The notes below the pieces were generated by a model. The model saw only the letters and a list, made by a program, of their open reading frames with translations, did not search any database and was not told the origin of the DNA. Shown piece after piece: positions 11,361 to 21,284 of a stretch of DNA of 64,000 nucleotides (positions are counted from its first letter, which is position 1; each line of letters opens with the position of its first letter). This DNA is from Megaustenia siamemsis. Lineage: Eukaryota > Mollusca > Gastropoda > Stylommatophora > Ariophantidae. Location: the NCBI GenBank assembly GCA_032433765.1, contig JAVIAB010000024.1, positions 13,100,578 to 13,164,577 of the forward strand, given 5' to 3'. A program made the translations under genes and the position numbers.

Positions 11361-12699
11361 CGAGGGAGGTCAAAAAGTAATGCACACCAATTTTTTTCTC
11401 GGCTAATAATAAAGATAGGAATATGAAATTTTGCACACTTGGAATATGACATGTTCCAATTATGTGTACCAAATTTCACAGCATTCTGAAAAATATTACG
11501 CAATCTATGAACCGTTAAAATGGAGCTTGTCAACAATGTCCGTTACAAACAGCGAATTGTCATAGAATTTCTAGTTGCGGAAAAAGAAACTGTGGCAAAC
11601 ATTCATAAACGACTGTGTGCAGTGTACTAATGTTCTGCAGTCGATAGGAGTACAGTTAGTCGCTGGGTTCAGAGAATTAAAGCTGCAGAAAGTGTACGAG
11701 TGGAGCTGCATGATTTACCGCGTTCTGGACGTGTTGCCTCGGCTACCAGCACAGACATGTTAAACCGGGCTGATGCCATTATTCGTAAGGATAGGCGTAT
11801 CACTAGTCAGCAATTGGCATTGCAGCTTACAGTCAACAAGGGAAGTGCAATCGCAATTTTTAAAACTCTCGGATATTCAAAGATTTGCGCTCGATGGGTT
11901 CCTCGGTGCCTAACAAATGATCACAGAGTTCAAAGGAAAACATTCTGTTCTGAATTGTTGGAGCGTTTCGGTGTTGAAGGAGAAATGTTTTTGTCCAAAA
12001 ATTGTTACCGGTGACGAAACGTGGGCACATTATTATGAGCCTGAAACAAAAATGCAGTCAATGGAATGGCATCATCCACAGTCACCAAAAAGAAAAAAAT
12101 TCAAAACATCTCCATCAGCCGGAAAGGTGATGATCACTGTCTTCTGGGACATTGATGGTGTGATTCTTGTTGATGTAATGACAAGAGGTGAGACAATCAA
12201 CTCGACAGCTTACATCAATACACTGACAAAACTCAAAAATCGGTTCCACAGAGTTCGGCCTAATAAGCCATCTGCAGATTTGTTGCTTCAACATGACAAT
12301 GCACGCCCTCACACAAGTCTGGTAACACGGGAAGCAATCAACAAATTTGGTTGGACTGTACTGCCCCATCCTCCTTACAGCCCTGATCTGGCTCCCTCAG
12401 ATTTCCATCTGTTTGGACCACTCACAAAATTCCTGCGTGGGAAACACTTTGACAATGATGAGGATGTGATCCGTGCAGTTAAAAAATGGCTACGCGAACA
12501 GGACAAAACTTGGTACAAACGAGGCATTCATGACCTAGTTTCGCGTTGGCGTAAGGCAATACGCTTGGACGGAGATTATATTGAAAAATAGGTAGTGTAA
12601 AGGGGATGTTCAGCTACAATCTGTGAAAATTTCACACATTTTGCCCGAATAGTTTCCGAGAAAAAAATTGGTGTGCATTACTTTTTGACCTCCCTTTAG
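11361..12699 (+). mobile_element. mariner transposon, complete ends, dead transposase
   Basis: The 1339-bp element has terminal inverted repeats of about 40 bp. The left starts GAGGGAGGTCAAAAAGTAAT; the right is the complement of a sequence sharing GGGAGGTCAAAAAGTAATGC. TA dinucleotides flank it at 11359-11360 and 12700-12701. The uninterrupted R1 copies have a single TATATG at this point, confirming TA target duplication. The transposase has a stop and a frameshift, so this copy is inactive. Confidence 0.95.
11520..12591 (+). pseudogene. mariner transposase pseudogene (D,D34D)
   Basis: The ATG at 11520 opens MELVNNVRYKQR with an N-terminal helix-turn-helix region. An in-frame TAA near 11628 follows CAVY, and a +1 frame change lies in the A-run near 11998 (FLSKNC versus PKIVTGDETW). 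Landmarks are WVPR, TGDETWAHYY (first Asp), LQHDNARPH (second Asp) and YSPDLAPSDFHLF (third Asp). Exactly 34 residues lie between the second and third Asp, the mariner signature. The reading ends at TAG 12589-12591. Total size, about 356 codons, fits the family. Confidence 0.95.
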
Positions 12700-12752
12700 T
12701 ATATGGCTCTATTTCCATAACAATACTTTTTACAATGACAGCTTGTCAAGCC
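12700..12752 (-). repeat. R1 repeat, part 2 of copy split by mariner
   Basis: TATGGCTCTATTTCCATAAC and ACAATGACAGCTTGTCAAGC continue R1 beyond the mariner. The copy stops at GTCAAGCC, lacking the outer ~55 bp present in intact copies. Confidence 0.85.
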
Positions 12753-12861
12753 AATATGTATAGTTAGTCATATAAAAGAAAAATGGGGGGGGGGAACTAC
12801 ATTATTTAAAAATAGTTGTCTAGTTTATTGATAACACAATAATTGAAGAAATAACCGAAGA

Positions 12862-12921
12862 TATAATAAATAAACGAAGAGATAATAAATAAACGAAGAG
12901 ATAATAAATAAACGAAGAGAT
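12862..12921 (+). repeat. Short 19-bp tandem repeat
   Basis: AATAAATAAACGAAGAGAT occurs about three times head to tail directly before a LINE-C 3' end. It may be an expansion of the LINE segment encoding the GRRDRGK region. Confidence 0.8.
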
Positions 12922-13072
12922 AGAGGGAAGCATAGAGAAAAGATACCAGACAGCTTAAGAGAATGGCTTGGTAGAAGGTCAACAACAGAAATGATAAATA
13001 ACTGTCGTCATCGAAAGTTGTGGAGAGATATTATCACCTACGCCAGCAGGCACGGTTCTTGATGATGATGAA
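12922..13072 (+). pseudogene. LINE-C 3' end
   Basis: It reads GKHREKIPDSLREWLGRRST, then TEMINNCRHRKLWRD and a TYASRHGS end, followed by GATGATGATG. It matches minus-strand copies at 16728, 19925 and 52730. Only the last ~50 codons remain. Confidence 0.85.
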
Positions 13073-13395
13073 TTAAGTATTCCGGTTTTCCTCTTCTCAT
13101 GATTTGCCCGAGAAATGTTGATTGTTTCTTTCTGTTTTTTAAGATCTCCCTTTTATGTGATGGCCACTTTGAGAATTTCCTCGTTGGTCTTTTTAGCTGC
13201 CCAGAGAACTCAAAACTCTTTTGAGAAATCCCATCTCTATGGCTTAAAGTCATCTTTTCATTTGCTTGTCTATTGTCCATGGTTCGCTTCCATAGCTCAC
13301 AACTGGTTTGAATATCACTAAAGAACTCTATTTCTCACTTCTATTAACATAGACTTGTTTCATAAGACCCTTTTCATTTTCTGAAATGCTATTTT
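13073..13395 (-). pseudogene. LINE-A fragment (antisense)
   Basis: Antisense to LINE-A: CCTCTTCTCATGATTTGCCC encodes GQIMRRG and the frame continues upstream into KFPW/TKKTNEE-like segments and MDNRQANEKM. It corresponds to the middle of the 29.3-30.3-kb copy and lacks its 3' end. At 13072 it abuts a LINE-C 3' end in opposite orientation. Confidence 0.8.
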
Positions 13396-13397
13396 CT

Positions 13398-13600
13398 TTC
13401 TTCTTTTTCTACCTTTCAGCTCCCTGTGGAGCATAGGTCTTCAACAAACACTTTCCAAATCGTTCTGTTTCTTACCATTCTCACACGTCTCTTTGACAGA
13501 CAGCCTTTATCTTTCCTTGATGGCGGATTTACTTTTATACTTTTCTTTGACTTGTACATGTATGAGAAGTTTTTTCGTCTTATTTTTTTTAACAGTTTTA
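13398..13600 (-). pseudogene. LINE-E 3' end (antisense)
   Basis: CTACCTTTCAGCTCCCTGTG preceded by TTCTTCTTT is shared with 21285-21615 (-) and, in reverse, with 30312-30735 (+). Minus-strand meaning: MVRNRTIWKVFVEDLCSTGS followed by an AGAAG-rich tail. A short decayed part extends toward 13600. Confidence 0.7.
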
Positions 13601-13604
13601 GATA

Positions 13605-14442
13605 GCCAGTCCCATGACCAACCCTCCTTTCTCGCCTCTTACGAACATGCCTTCTAGGGTACAGCGCCACTATTCTTTACTCCCCTTTCTCGCCTCTTAC
13701 GAACATGCCTTCTAGGGTACAGCGCCACTATTCTTTACTCCCCTTTCTCGCCACTTACGAACATGCCTTCTAGGGTACAGCGCCACTATTCTTTACTCCC
13801 CTTTCTCGCCACTTACGAACATGCCTTCTAGGGTACAGCGCCACTATTCTTTACTCCCCTTTCTCGCCACTTACGAACATGCCTTCTAGGGTACAGCGCC
13901 ACTATTCTTTACTCCCCTTTCTCGCCACTTACGAACATGCCTTCTAGGGTACAGCGCCACTATTCTTTACTCCCCTTTCTCACCACTTACGAACATGCCT
14001 TCTAGGGTACAGCGCCACTATTCTTTACTCCCCTTTCTCACCACTTACGAACATGCCTTCTAGGGTACAGCGCCACTATTCTTTACTCCCCTTTCTCACC
14101 ACTTACGAACATGCCTTCTAGGGTACAGCGCCACTATTCTTTACTCCCCTTTCTCGCCACTTACGAACATGCCTTCTAGGGTACAGCGCCACTATTCTTT
14201 ACTCCCCTTTCTCACCACTTACGAACATGCCTTCTAGGGTACAGCGCCACTATTCTTTACTCCCCTTTCTCGCCACTTACGAACATGCCTTCTAGGGTAC
14301 AGCGCCACTATTCTTTACTCCCCTTTCTCACCACTTACGAACATGCCTTCTAGGGTACAGCGCCACTATTCTTTACTCCCCTTTCTCGCCACTTACGAAC
14401 ATGCCTTCTAGGGTACAGCGCCACTATTCTTTACTCCCTTTT
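13605..14442 (-). repeat. 58-bp minisatellite array seeded from R1
   Basis: About 14 nearly identical 58-bp units contain CACTTACGAACATGCCTTCT and AGGGTACAGCGCCACTATTC. Unit differences are almost only CGCC/CACC and CTC/CAC. The first unit is preceded by GACCAACCCTCCTTTCTCGC, which parallels R1 at 27887-27930 (ATCAACCTCCTTTGTCGCCT then CTTACGACATGC). The array therefore appears to have grown out of one end of an R1 copy. Confidence 0.93.
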
Positions 14443-14721
14443 CGGCTCCGGCAGCGCACAGGCGGAAATGCTATTTTGGCCGGAGCTATATTCTGCATAT
14501 TCTACTGAATATTAATTAACTGCAAGGATATAAATGGCTTTGTTTGTTCTCATCTCTTTCAGGTTGCAGACAGGGATGCCCAGGTAAACAGCTGGAACTA
14601 GAACCGTGATTGTTGTAATAATCAACAAAAGTTAACACACACAAAGAAAAAAGGAAGAAGTCATGTACCCATTCTGTCAACCACATTGACTTGTGTGTGT
14701 CCTTGAGATTTTGTTTGTTAT
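14443..14721. other. Unassigned spacer
   Basis: It follows the 58-bp array without recognisable repeats. A T-rich minus-strand frame across 14516-14812 runs into the neighbouring LINE-A end and is not credible as a gene. Confidence 0.35.
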
Positions 14722-14862
14722 GTCTTGTGGATAGCTTGGTGTCATGGCATGGAAAACAGTCAACAACAGAACTGATACGATGCACTGTAGATAGAAGATT
14801 GTGGAGGGACATGATCGCCTACGCCAGCCGGCAGGGTACATGATGATGATGATGATGATGTC
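14722..14862 (+). pseudogene. LINE-A 3' end
   Basis: It covers LDSLVSWHGKQSTTELIRC, then TVDRRLWRDMIAYAS, and finishes in a GATGATGATGATGATGATG tail (14840-14859). This is one of the cleanest LINE-A termini in the window. Confidence 0.9.
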
Positions 14863-14954
14863 TTGTGGGTCGTGAACAATCCCGGTAATCAACACACAAC
14901 GAGCATGATAGATTAGCAATGAAACATACACGTCTAGAGCTGGTGTGAGGCAGT

Positions 14955-15256
14955 GCTTCTTATGTTCCTTCTTGCTTCCTTCTTTATTTCCTTGCTCCCT
15001 CACTCCATCCCTTCCTTCTTCCCTACTTCCGTCATTTCCCTCCTTCCTTCTTCACTTCCGCCCTTCTTTTCTCACTTCCTTCCTGCCTTCCTTCTTTTCC
15101 ACTTTCTGTTACTCATTTCCTTATTTTCCTTCCTTTTTCCTTCCATCATTCCTTCCTTTCTTTCTTCTTTTCTTCTCCCTCACTTCTACCTACCTCTCTT
15201 CCTTCCTCCATTCATCCCTCCTTCCCTTTCTTTCTTCGTTCCTTCATTCTTTCCAC
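14955..15256 (+). repeat. Polypyrimidine tract (CTTCC-rich)
   Basis: About 300 bp are overwhelmingly C and T on the plus strand, built from irregular CTTCC, CCTTC and CTTTC units. The serine/phenylalanine/proline frames across it are by-products of composition. Confidence 0.95.
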
Positions 15257-15384
15257 CTTAAACCAAAAATACTGCACCGTGAAATTGATGAAGAAAACAT
15301 ATTCTGTGGATTTTGGAAATGTCAGAAATCATGTAATACAAATCTAAAGTTCAGTAATTGGTGGCACCGTTCCTAGGAAAAGAT

Positions 15385-16155
15385 AAAAGAGGGGCAACCT
15401 AGAGTGCATCTGGATGTGACTAGACAATTCATACATAAAGATCTTATTGAGGCAACCTAGAGGGCGACTGGATGTGACTAGATAATTCATACATAAAGAT
15501 CTTATTGAGGCAACCTAGAGGGCGACTGGATGTGACTAGATAATTCATACATAAAGAACTTACTGAGGCAAACTAGAGGGCAACTGGATGTGACTAGATA
15601 ATTCATACATAAAGAACTTACTGAGGCAACCTAGAGGGGGACTGGATGTGACTAGATAATTCATACATAAAGATCTTATTGAGGCAACCTAGAGGGCGAC
15701 TGGATGTGACTAGATAATTCATACATAAAGAACTTACTGAGGCAAACTAGAGGGCAACTGGATGTGACTAGATAATTCATAAATAAAGAACTTACTGAGG
15801 CAACCTAGAGGGGGACTGGATGTGACTAGATAATTCATACATAAAGAACTTACTGAGGCAAACTAGAGGGCAACTGGATGTGACTAGATAATTCATACAT
15901 AAAGAACTTACTGAGGCAACCTAGAGGGCAACTGGGTGTGACTAGATAATTCATAAATAAAGAGCTTACTGAGGCAACCTAGAGGGCGACTGGATGTGAC
16001 TAGATAATTCATACATAAAGAGCTTACTGGGGCAACCTAGAGGGCGACTGGATGTGACTAGATAATTCATACATAAAGAGCTTACTGAGGCAACCTAGAG
16101 GGCGACTGGATGTGACTAGATAATTCATACATAAAGAGCTTACTGAGGCAACCTA
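15385..16155 (+). repeat. 58-bp minisatellite array (GGCAACCTAGAGG)
   Basis: About 13 units with a 58-bp period contain GGCAACCTAGAGGGCGACTG and TGTGACTAGATAATTCATAC. GATCTTATT and GAACTTACT or GAGCTTACT unit types are grouped, suggesting block expansion. It abuts a 64-bp array directly. Confidence 0.95.
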
Positions 16156-16455
16156 GATTCCGATTGCACTATGTCATCAAAGATTTTTTAAGGCCAAACT
16201 GATTGATGTCATAGAACCAGAAGGTGACTGGACTATGTCATCAAAGATTTTTTAAGGCCAAACCGATTGATGTCATAGAACCAGAAGGTGACTGGACTAT
16301 GTCATCATAGATATCTTAAGGCCAAACTGACTGATGTCATAGAACCAGAAGGTGACTGAACTATGTCATCATAGATTTCTTAAGGCCAAACTGACTGATG
16401 TCATAGAACCAGAAGGTGACTGAACTATGTCATCACAGATTTCATAAAGACCAAA
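16156..16455 (+). repeat. 64-bp minisatellite array
   Basis: About 4.5 units of 64 bp contain GATGTCATAGAACCAGAAGG and GACTATGTCATCA, then a T-run and AAGGCCAAACTGA. The junction with the 58-bp array is GCAACCTAGATTCCGATTGC. The two unit types share GGCxAAC(C/T) and GGTGACTGG-like words, so they may be distantly related. Confidence 0.93.
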
Positions 16456-16727
16456 TTGACTGATGTGACAATTCAGACTGCAGTAAACAGTCAGATCGGC
16501 GTCGACGGTAGCAATGCCGTTGTCAGTCTATTGAAGAAGCTGACTGATCGATTGATTTCTGAAGAAAAATCGCGATAATTGCACACACAAATAAACACAA
16601 TTAGTGATTTGGTTGTAATAACTGGCAATAAATGAGATGTTTGAAAAACATGTGTAAGAACATGTCTAGCTGGAACTAAAATTTCATATATTCTCTTTCA
16701 GAGAGAAGGTTTACCAACTAAAGTACG
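16456..16727. other. Short unassigned spacer
   Basis: No repeats or frames of interest were seen between the 64-bp array and an antisense LINE-C end. Confidence 0.35.
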
Positions 16728-17030
16728 TAATCATCATCATCAAGTAGCAAGCCTGTTGGCATTGGCGACCATGTCTCTCCACAACTTTCGATCACGACAG
16801 TTATTTATCATTTCTGTTTTTTGAGATTCTACCAAGCCATTCTCTCAAGCTGCCTGGTATCTTTTCTCTTTGCTTTCCTCTATCCCTTCGTCCCTCAATT
16901 TATCCAGTTCTTACAATATATTCCAGTTGTTCTCTTCTCATTACATGACCAAAAAATGATGATTGTTTTTTCCTATTATTGGAAATTAGCTCTCTTTTTG
17001 CTTTGACCTCTATCAGAACAATTTGGAATT
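16728..17030 (-). pseudogene. LINE-C 3' end (antisense)
   Basis: ATCATCATCATCAAGTAGCA opens the antisense copy, giving the GATGATGATGAT tail on the minus strand. CTCCACAACTTTCGATCACG and the segment encoding REQLEYI follow. A small deletion lies at 16820 relative to 19.9 kb. It is 5'-truncated near 17030. Confidence 0.85.
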
Positions 17031-17503
17031 GCATTAACTAATTATAAAATTTGAATTGAATGCATTAAATACTTACACAATTTGAATTAAATTAACAAAT
17101 TAACTGTTCTGGAATATTCATATTATTTTGTTTGTTGTAGAGCATCACAGATGTGAACTACCTCATTCAAATATCACTCAACAATGAGTAGATTGTTGTT
17201 TCCTCAAAATATCTTCATCTGTACATGTAGCAACATTTATATCTATTGCTCTTTCGAACTGAAGACGGTAAATGGGTTATGAATTCTGGACTCTTTGAGG
17301 CCTACGATCTTTGTCGTCGCGCATCAGACACTGCACAGGAACCGCATTGTATCTCGATACATGACTCTATTCTGGTAGAGCTGCTAAATTTTGGAGAGTG
17401 AGCTAATGCCTGTGGTGTTGCCTCTCGCTTCATTGTACTTATTAGTGATTCTCTAGATTGGCTTCTTTTCTTTTACCCTCTGGTTTTCATTTAAAGGCCT
17501 GTT
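17031..17503. other. Spacer with a possible R1 trace
   Basis: At 17238-17268 the words CTATTGCTCTTTCGAACTGA and AGACGG resemble the R1 end (CTATTGTCCTTTCGAGCCGA, AGACGG), suggesting an eroded fragment. Otherwise nothing is recognisable. Confidence 0.35.
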
Positions 17504-17864
17504 TTGACATTATCTTGTTGTCTCATCACACGGCCAACATATGACCACCTTCTTAACGTTTTGTCTTTTCTCATCCCTTGGTCAACATATGACCACCTTC
17601 TTATCGTTTTGTCTTTTCTCAATACTCAGCCAACATGTGACCACCTTCTTATCGTTTTGTCTTTTCTCATCACCTGGTCAACATATGATCATCTTCTTAT
17701 CGTTTTGTCTTTTCTCATCACCTGGTCAACATATGGTCATCTTATCGTTTTGTCTTTTCTCATCACCTGGTCAACAAATGATCATCTTCTTATCGTTTTG
17801 TCTTTTCTCATCACCTGGTCAACATATGATCATCTTCTTATCGTTTTGTATTTTCTCATCACCT
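17504..17864 (+). repeat. 48-bp minisatellite array
   Basis: About 7.5 units of 48 bp contain ATCGTTTTGTCTTTTCTCAT and CACCTGGTCAACATATGATC. Because 48 is a multiple of three, frames stay open across the array, but they are repetitive and lack coding character. A SINE-A copy begins immediately after the last CACCT. Confidence 0.93.
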
Positions 17865-18115
17865 GAGCCGCGATAGTTCAGTGGTTAGTGAACTGGACTA
17901 CAAAGGACAAGCGGTGGAGTTCGATCCCAACCAACGGCTTCCGGTTTACCCATCCTTTAATGGGTACCGGATTTTTTTTCTGGGAAAGTGAAGCGGCACG
18001 GGCGTAATACCGACCACATTACCCCAAAAATCATGTGTTGAAGGTCTGTACAATTTATGGTCACTAAGAACATATTCCCTATACGCCACTTGGCGTGACG
18101 GGGGTACTTTACTTT
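17865..18115 (+). repeat. SINE-A copy 2
   Basis: The head GAGCCGCGATAGTTCAGTGG carries an A box with one change, and GGAGTTCGATCCC is the B box. The full body runs to GGCGTGACGGGGGTACTTTA. It is one of the best full-length copies. Confidence 0.9.
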
Positions 18116-18534
18116 GCAGAAGATGCTCAGTCGAAGAAGTAAAGAGTTATCCAATCGTTTATCTTGTTTTCTCATATCTTCCATAAACAATTTGTTTTTC
18201 TTATCTAAAATAGAGAAATATCTAATGCAATAGGAAGAGTTTATAAATTATTAGACAATGAGGCGTGTTCGTTGTTTGTGGCATCGTCTAAAGATGAGAT
18301 CAAATAATTGTTTCTTTAGCATTTCGTTTCTTCTTGGTTTATTATTACTAGTTAGTAGCTATATTTAAGTTCCATGCTCAGAGAACATAAATATACAACT
18401 GATGAGGAAGAACGATATTGTAATTTTGCTTAAATGGACAAGCAAATTGGATCGTTTTATGGTTTGTGTATACAATACAACTTGGCCTCAATGTCAGAGA
18501 CTAAACTCAACTCAATGAAGTGTGTGTGTGGCCC
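18116..18534. other. Unassigned spacer
   Basis: AT-rich and without repeat matches. Short frames at its end run into the 3' UTR of LINE-D. Confidence 0.35.
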
Positions 18535-19182
18535 TTTTCGTCTTGTCAGACGGTCTAGTGGAGGCTATTGTATATTTTTTGAGGTATTGTTTTTTGCCGA
18601 ACAGCTTCTATCGTGTCTAATTCTACCAATGTTTGACAAACACACGCGGTCACATAATGAACAAGTCAGGCTCGCTGGTCCATAGGGTTTACCATCCTTT
18701 TTCATGAGTCTTTTCTGTTCTAAGTTTTGTCTTAGCACAGTCTCAAACGTTGTTATACCGTTCCTTATACATGCTCTCCATGATGTGCGATCACTTGCCA
18801 GATGTTGCCAGTCGTTTTCACAGATGGAGAAGTCTTTCAGAGATGATTTGCAGATATCTCTGTATCGTAGTTTAGGTCTACCGATTTGTCTTTTTCCGTG
18901 TATTAGTTCACCATATAGTATTTGTCTAGGAACGCGCTTTTCTTCCATTCGTTGGACATGCCCCAGCCATCTTAGTCTTCGACTTCTGAGCATCGACATG
19001 ATTGTTGGGGTCTTAGCACGTTGCAGGACAGTTAAGTTGGTTATTTTGTCCTGCCATTTGATGTGCATTATTTTGCGGAGACAACGCATGTGGAAGACAT
19101 TTAGTATTTTTTCCTGGTTTGAGTATGTTGTCCAGGTTTCGGATCCATATAGTAGTGTGCTAAGCACACAGGTTTAATGAAG
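18535..19182 (-). pseudogene. LINE-D 3' end, 200-codon open frame
   Basis: Minus-strand codons 19167-18565 stay open for 200 residues, the best-preserved LINE-D piece. LLYGSETW begins the post-RT region, CLRKIMHIKWQDKITN and LRWLGHVQRM follow, then KRQIGRPKLRYRD. The end has a zinc-knuckle-like CSLCDRV ... IRHDRSC. The reverse transcriptase core is missing through 5' truncation. A related 3' UTR (AATAGCCTCCACTAGACCGT in antisense) is shared with 55.3 kb. Confidence 0.9.
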
Positions 19183-19194
19183 TATCGGCAATAA

Positions 19195-19402
19195 TAAAAG
19201 AGCGTAATAAAAGTAATTTTAAAAGGAAAAATACAAGGCAAAAGAGGAAAAGGCAGACTAAGGATAACATGGACGAGTAACATCAAAAGATAGGCAAGTT
19301 AGACTATGATAATCTGCGTTATCAATGCAAGAGACAGAGCGGAATGGTGCTGCATGGTAGCCAACTTTCGATTCGGAGACGGCACATGATGATGATAATG
19401 AA
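19195..19402 (+). pseudogene. LINE-B 3' end
   Basis: It reads VILKGKIQGKRGKGRLRITW, then TSNIKR, with the terminal VANFRFGDGT-like end and an ATGATGATGATAATG tail. It abuts the truncated 5' end of the opposite-strand LINE-D fragment. Confidence 0.85.
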
Positions 19403-19924
19403 AGACATTGTAAAATGTGTTACAAGCTCAGGTTGAATAAAGCATTCATTTATTTTATTTGTATGCGACAGTTCACCAAGTTTCAGTCCGTCTCGGATAA
19501 GACTAGGCACAATCTGGATACATAAATGTTGTGCAGAGGAGATCTTGTCTCAGCATTACATCATACATATGTAATGTCTAAATGACTGAATGTCATGTTG
19601 CTACAATTAATGTTTTCTTGATCATTTCAGCGCATCTACATGTCGCATATGGCTCGTTGTTTTCTCTTCATTATTTTACTGTCGCCGAGATGACCGATCT
19701 TATCAAATGAGTGCCTGCCAACTTTGCTTTTCTTATCAGTGTTTTGTCAGTGTTTTTATAGGTCCCCTTCTTTTTCTGTATCCTGAAGTTTCCCATATAA
19801 GAGCCTCTTTTAAAATGATTATGTTGCCACTTCTCAACACATGCCCGACATATGTCCATCTAGTCCTCCTATACACGGTTTAAGTCATGTTTAATCCCGT
19901 CCTTTTTGTCTTGGTAATTTAAAA
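19403..19924. other. Unassigned spacer
   Basis: No match to other families was found except a short possible LINE-type stretch near 19670-19860, where the minus strand reads MDICRACVEKWQHNHFKRGS. That is a plausible LINE C-terminal segment, but evidence is weak. Confidence 0.3.
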
Positions 19925-20414
19925 TCATCATTATCAAGTATCATGCCTACTGGTGTAGGTGATCATGTCTCTCCACAACTTTCGATCTCGACAGCTATTT
20001 ATCATTTCTGTTGTTGACCTTCTGTTAAGCCATTCTCCTAAGCTGTCTGGTATTTATTCTCTTTGCTATCTTCTAACTCTTCGTCCCTCAATTTTCCCAG
20101 TTGTTACAATATATTCCAGTTGTTCTCTTCTCATTACATGGCCAAAAAATGATGACTGTTTCTTCCTAATATTGGAAATTAGATCTCTTTTTGCTTTGGC
20201 CTCTTTCAGAACGCTTTCATTACTCTTCTTAGCTGTCCATGGTATTCTCAATATTCTTCTGTAAAACAACATGTCTAAGACTCCTGTGATTTTCTTGTCT
20301 GTCGTCATATTGTCCATGATTCACATCCATATGCAAAGACTAGCTCTACATAACTTTTAAGAACTCTTTTTTCTTGTTTCTATTGTCAAAAATGGATTCC
20401 ATAGTATCTTCCTT

Positions 20415-20445
<31 letters not shown>

Positions 20446-20715
20446 GGAAAGCTGTTTTTGCCTTAGTCATTCTGCATCTCACCTCTGTTGTACATCTTCC
20501 GTCTGAGGTTAACAAAGTTCCCAAATATTTAAATTCATTTACCTGTTTCAAAATATTGTTCCACTTGTCTTTATTTTGCACTGATGTGATGTCTTTTTCT
20601 TTGTTGTTACCATTACTTCTGTCTTTTTGCTATTAAGCCTGAGTCGTTTATTTTTCCTTTCTTTCACTATAATGTCCAACATTTCTTGTAACTCATTTTC
20701 ACTATTAATTAAAGA
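19925..20715 (-). pseudogene. LINE-C fragment (longest uninterrupted copy)
   Basis: From the tail (ATCATCATTATC) upstream it reads through the C-terminus, REQLEYIVTTGKIEGRR, RRILRIPWTAKKSNESVLKE, FKYLGTLLTSDGRCTTEV and on to the post-palm region. YADD itself is just lost. A pure T-run at 20417-20445 (A-run in sense) falls inside the coding part, an internal expansion. Frames are broken several times. Confidence 0.88.
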
Positions 20716-20889
20716 CTACAGACATGGAAAACACTATCATTAGTAGGTTTTGTGAACACGCAAACTAGTAGGAATAAACGAACAAGAAATATTAGAAGTT
20801 GCGAATGTGTTGTAAGTAGACCTTCAGCTGTACTGTTTTATCTCGCTGCAAATTTAACATTCGCGTTTCGTCATCGGTTCTGTTAACTG

Positions 20890-21166
20890 GAGCTTCGGTG
20901 GCTGAGTGGTTAAAGTGCTCGCTTCTAGACCAGAAGGGGCCAGGTTTGATACCCAACAGTGGAGGATTTTTTTTGGGACTGACAAGGCTCCGAGGTTCAC
21001 CCACCCTCTAACTATTGGTACCAGATATTTTTCTGGAAAGTAAAGGCGGCCTGGCGTGATTCCGACCACATCACCCAAAAATGTGCTGTGGTCATAGAAA
21101 AATATAGTCACTCCCACCATTTATCCCATACGACTAGCAAGGCAGGGGAGTGAACCTTTGAACCTT
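20890..21166 (+). repeat. SINE-A2: SINE-A body with a different tRNA head
   Basis: The head reads GCTTCGGTGGCTGAGTGGTT with A box TGGCTGAGTGG and a B box-like GGTTTGATACC, with a leucine/serine-type long-arm look. The body (GGTACCAGATATTTTTCTGG, AAAGTAAAGGCGGC, GATTCCGACCACATCACCC) parallels the SINE-A body, so two SINE types share one body. Confidence 0.8.
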
Positions 21167-21284
21167 ATTTCTGTTAACCAATCAGAAACTGACAAAGTTG
21201 GGGTAACTCTAATTCAAATACAAACACACAATAACCGGTAGTGACGATGTGTGATAAATTGACATACCGGCGACGAGATCACTA

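Noticed and set aside
14945..15376. A 143-codon Phe/Ser/Pro-rich frame as a membrane protein
   Set aside because: It is produced by the polypyrimidine tract, and two frames are open over the same bases.
17504..17876. Open frames over the 48-bp array as a gene
   Set aside because: The period is a multiple of three, which keeps two frames open at once. The repeat runs straight into a SINE.
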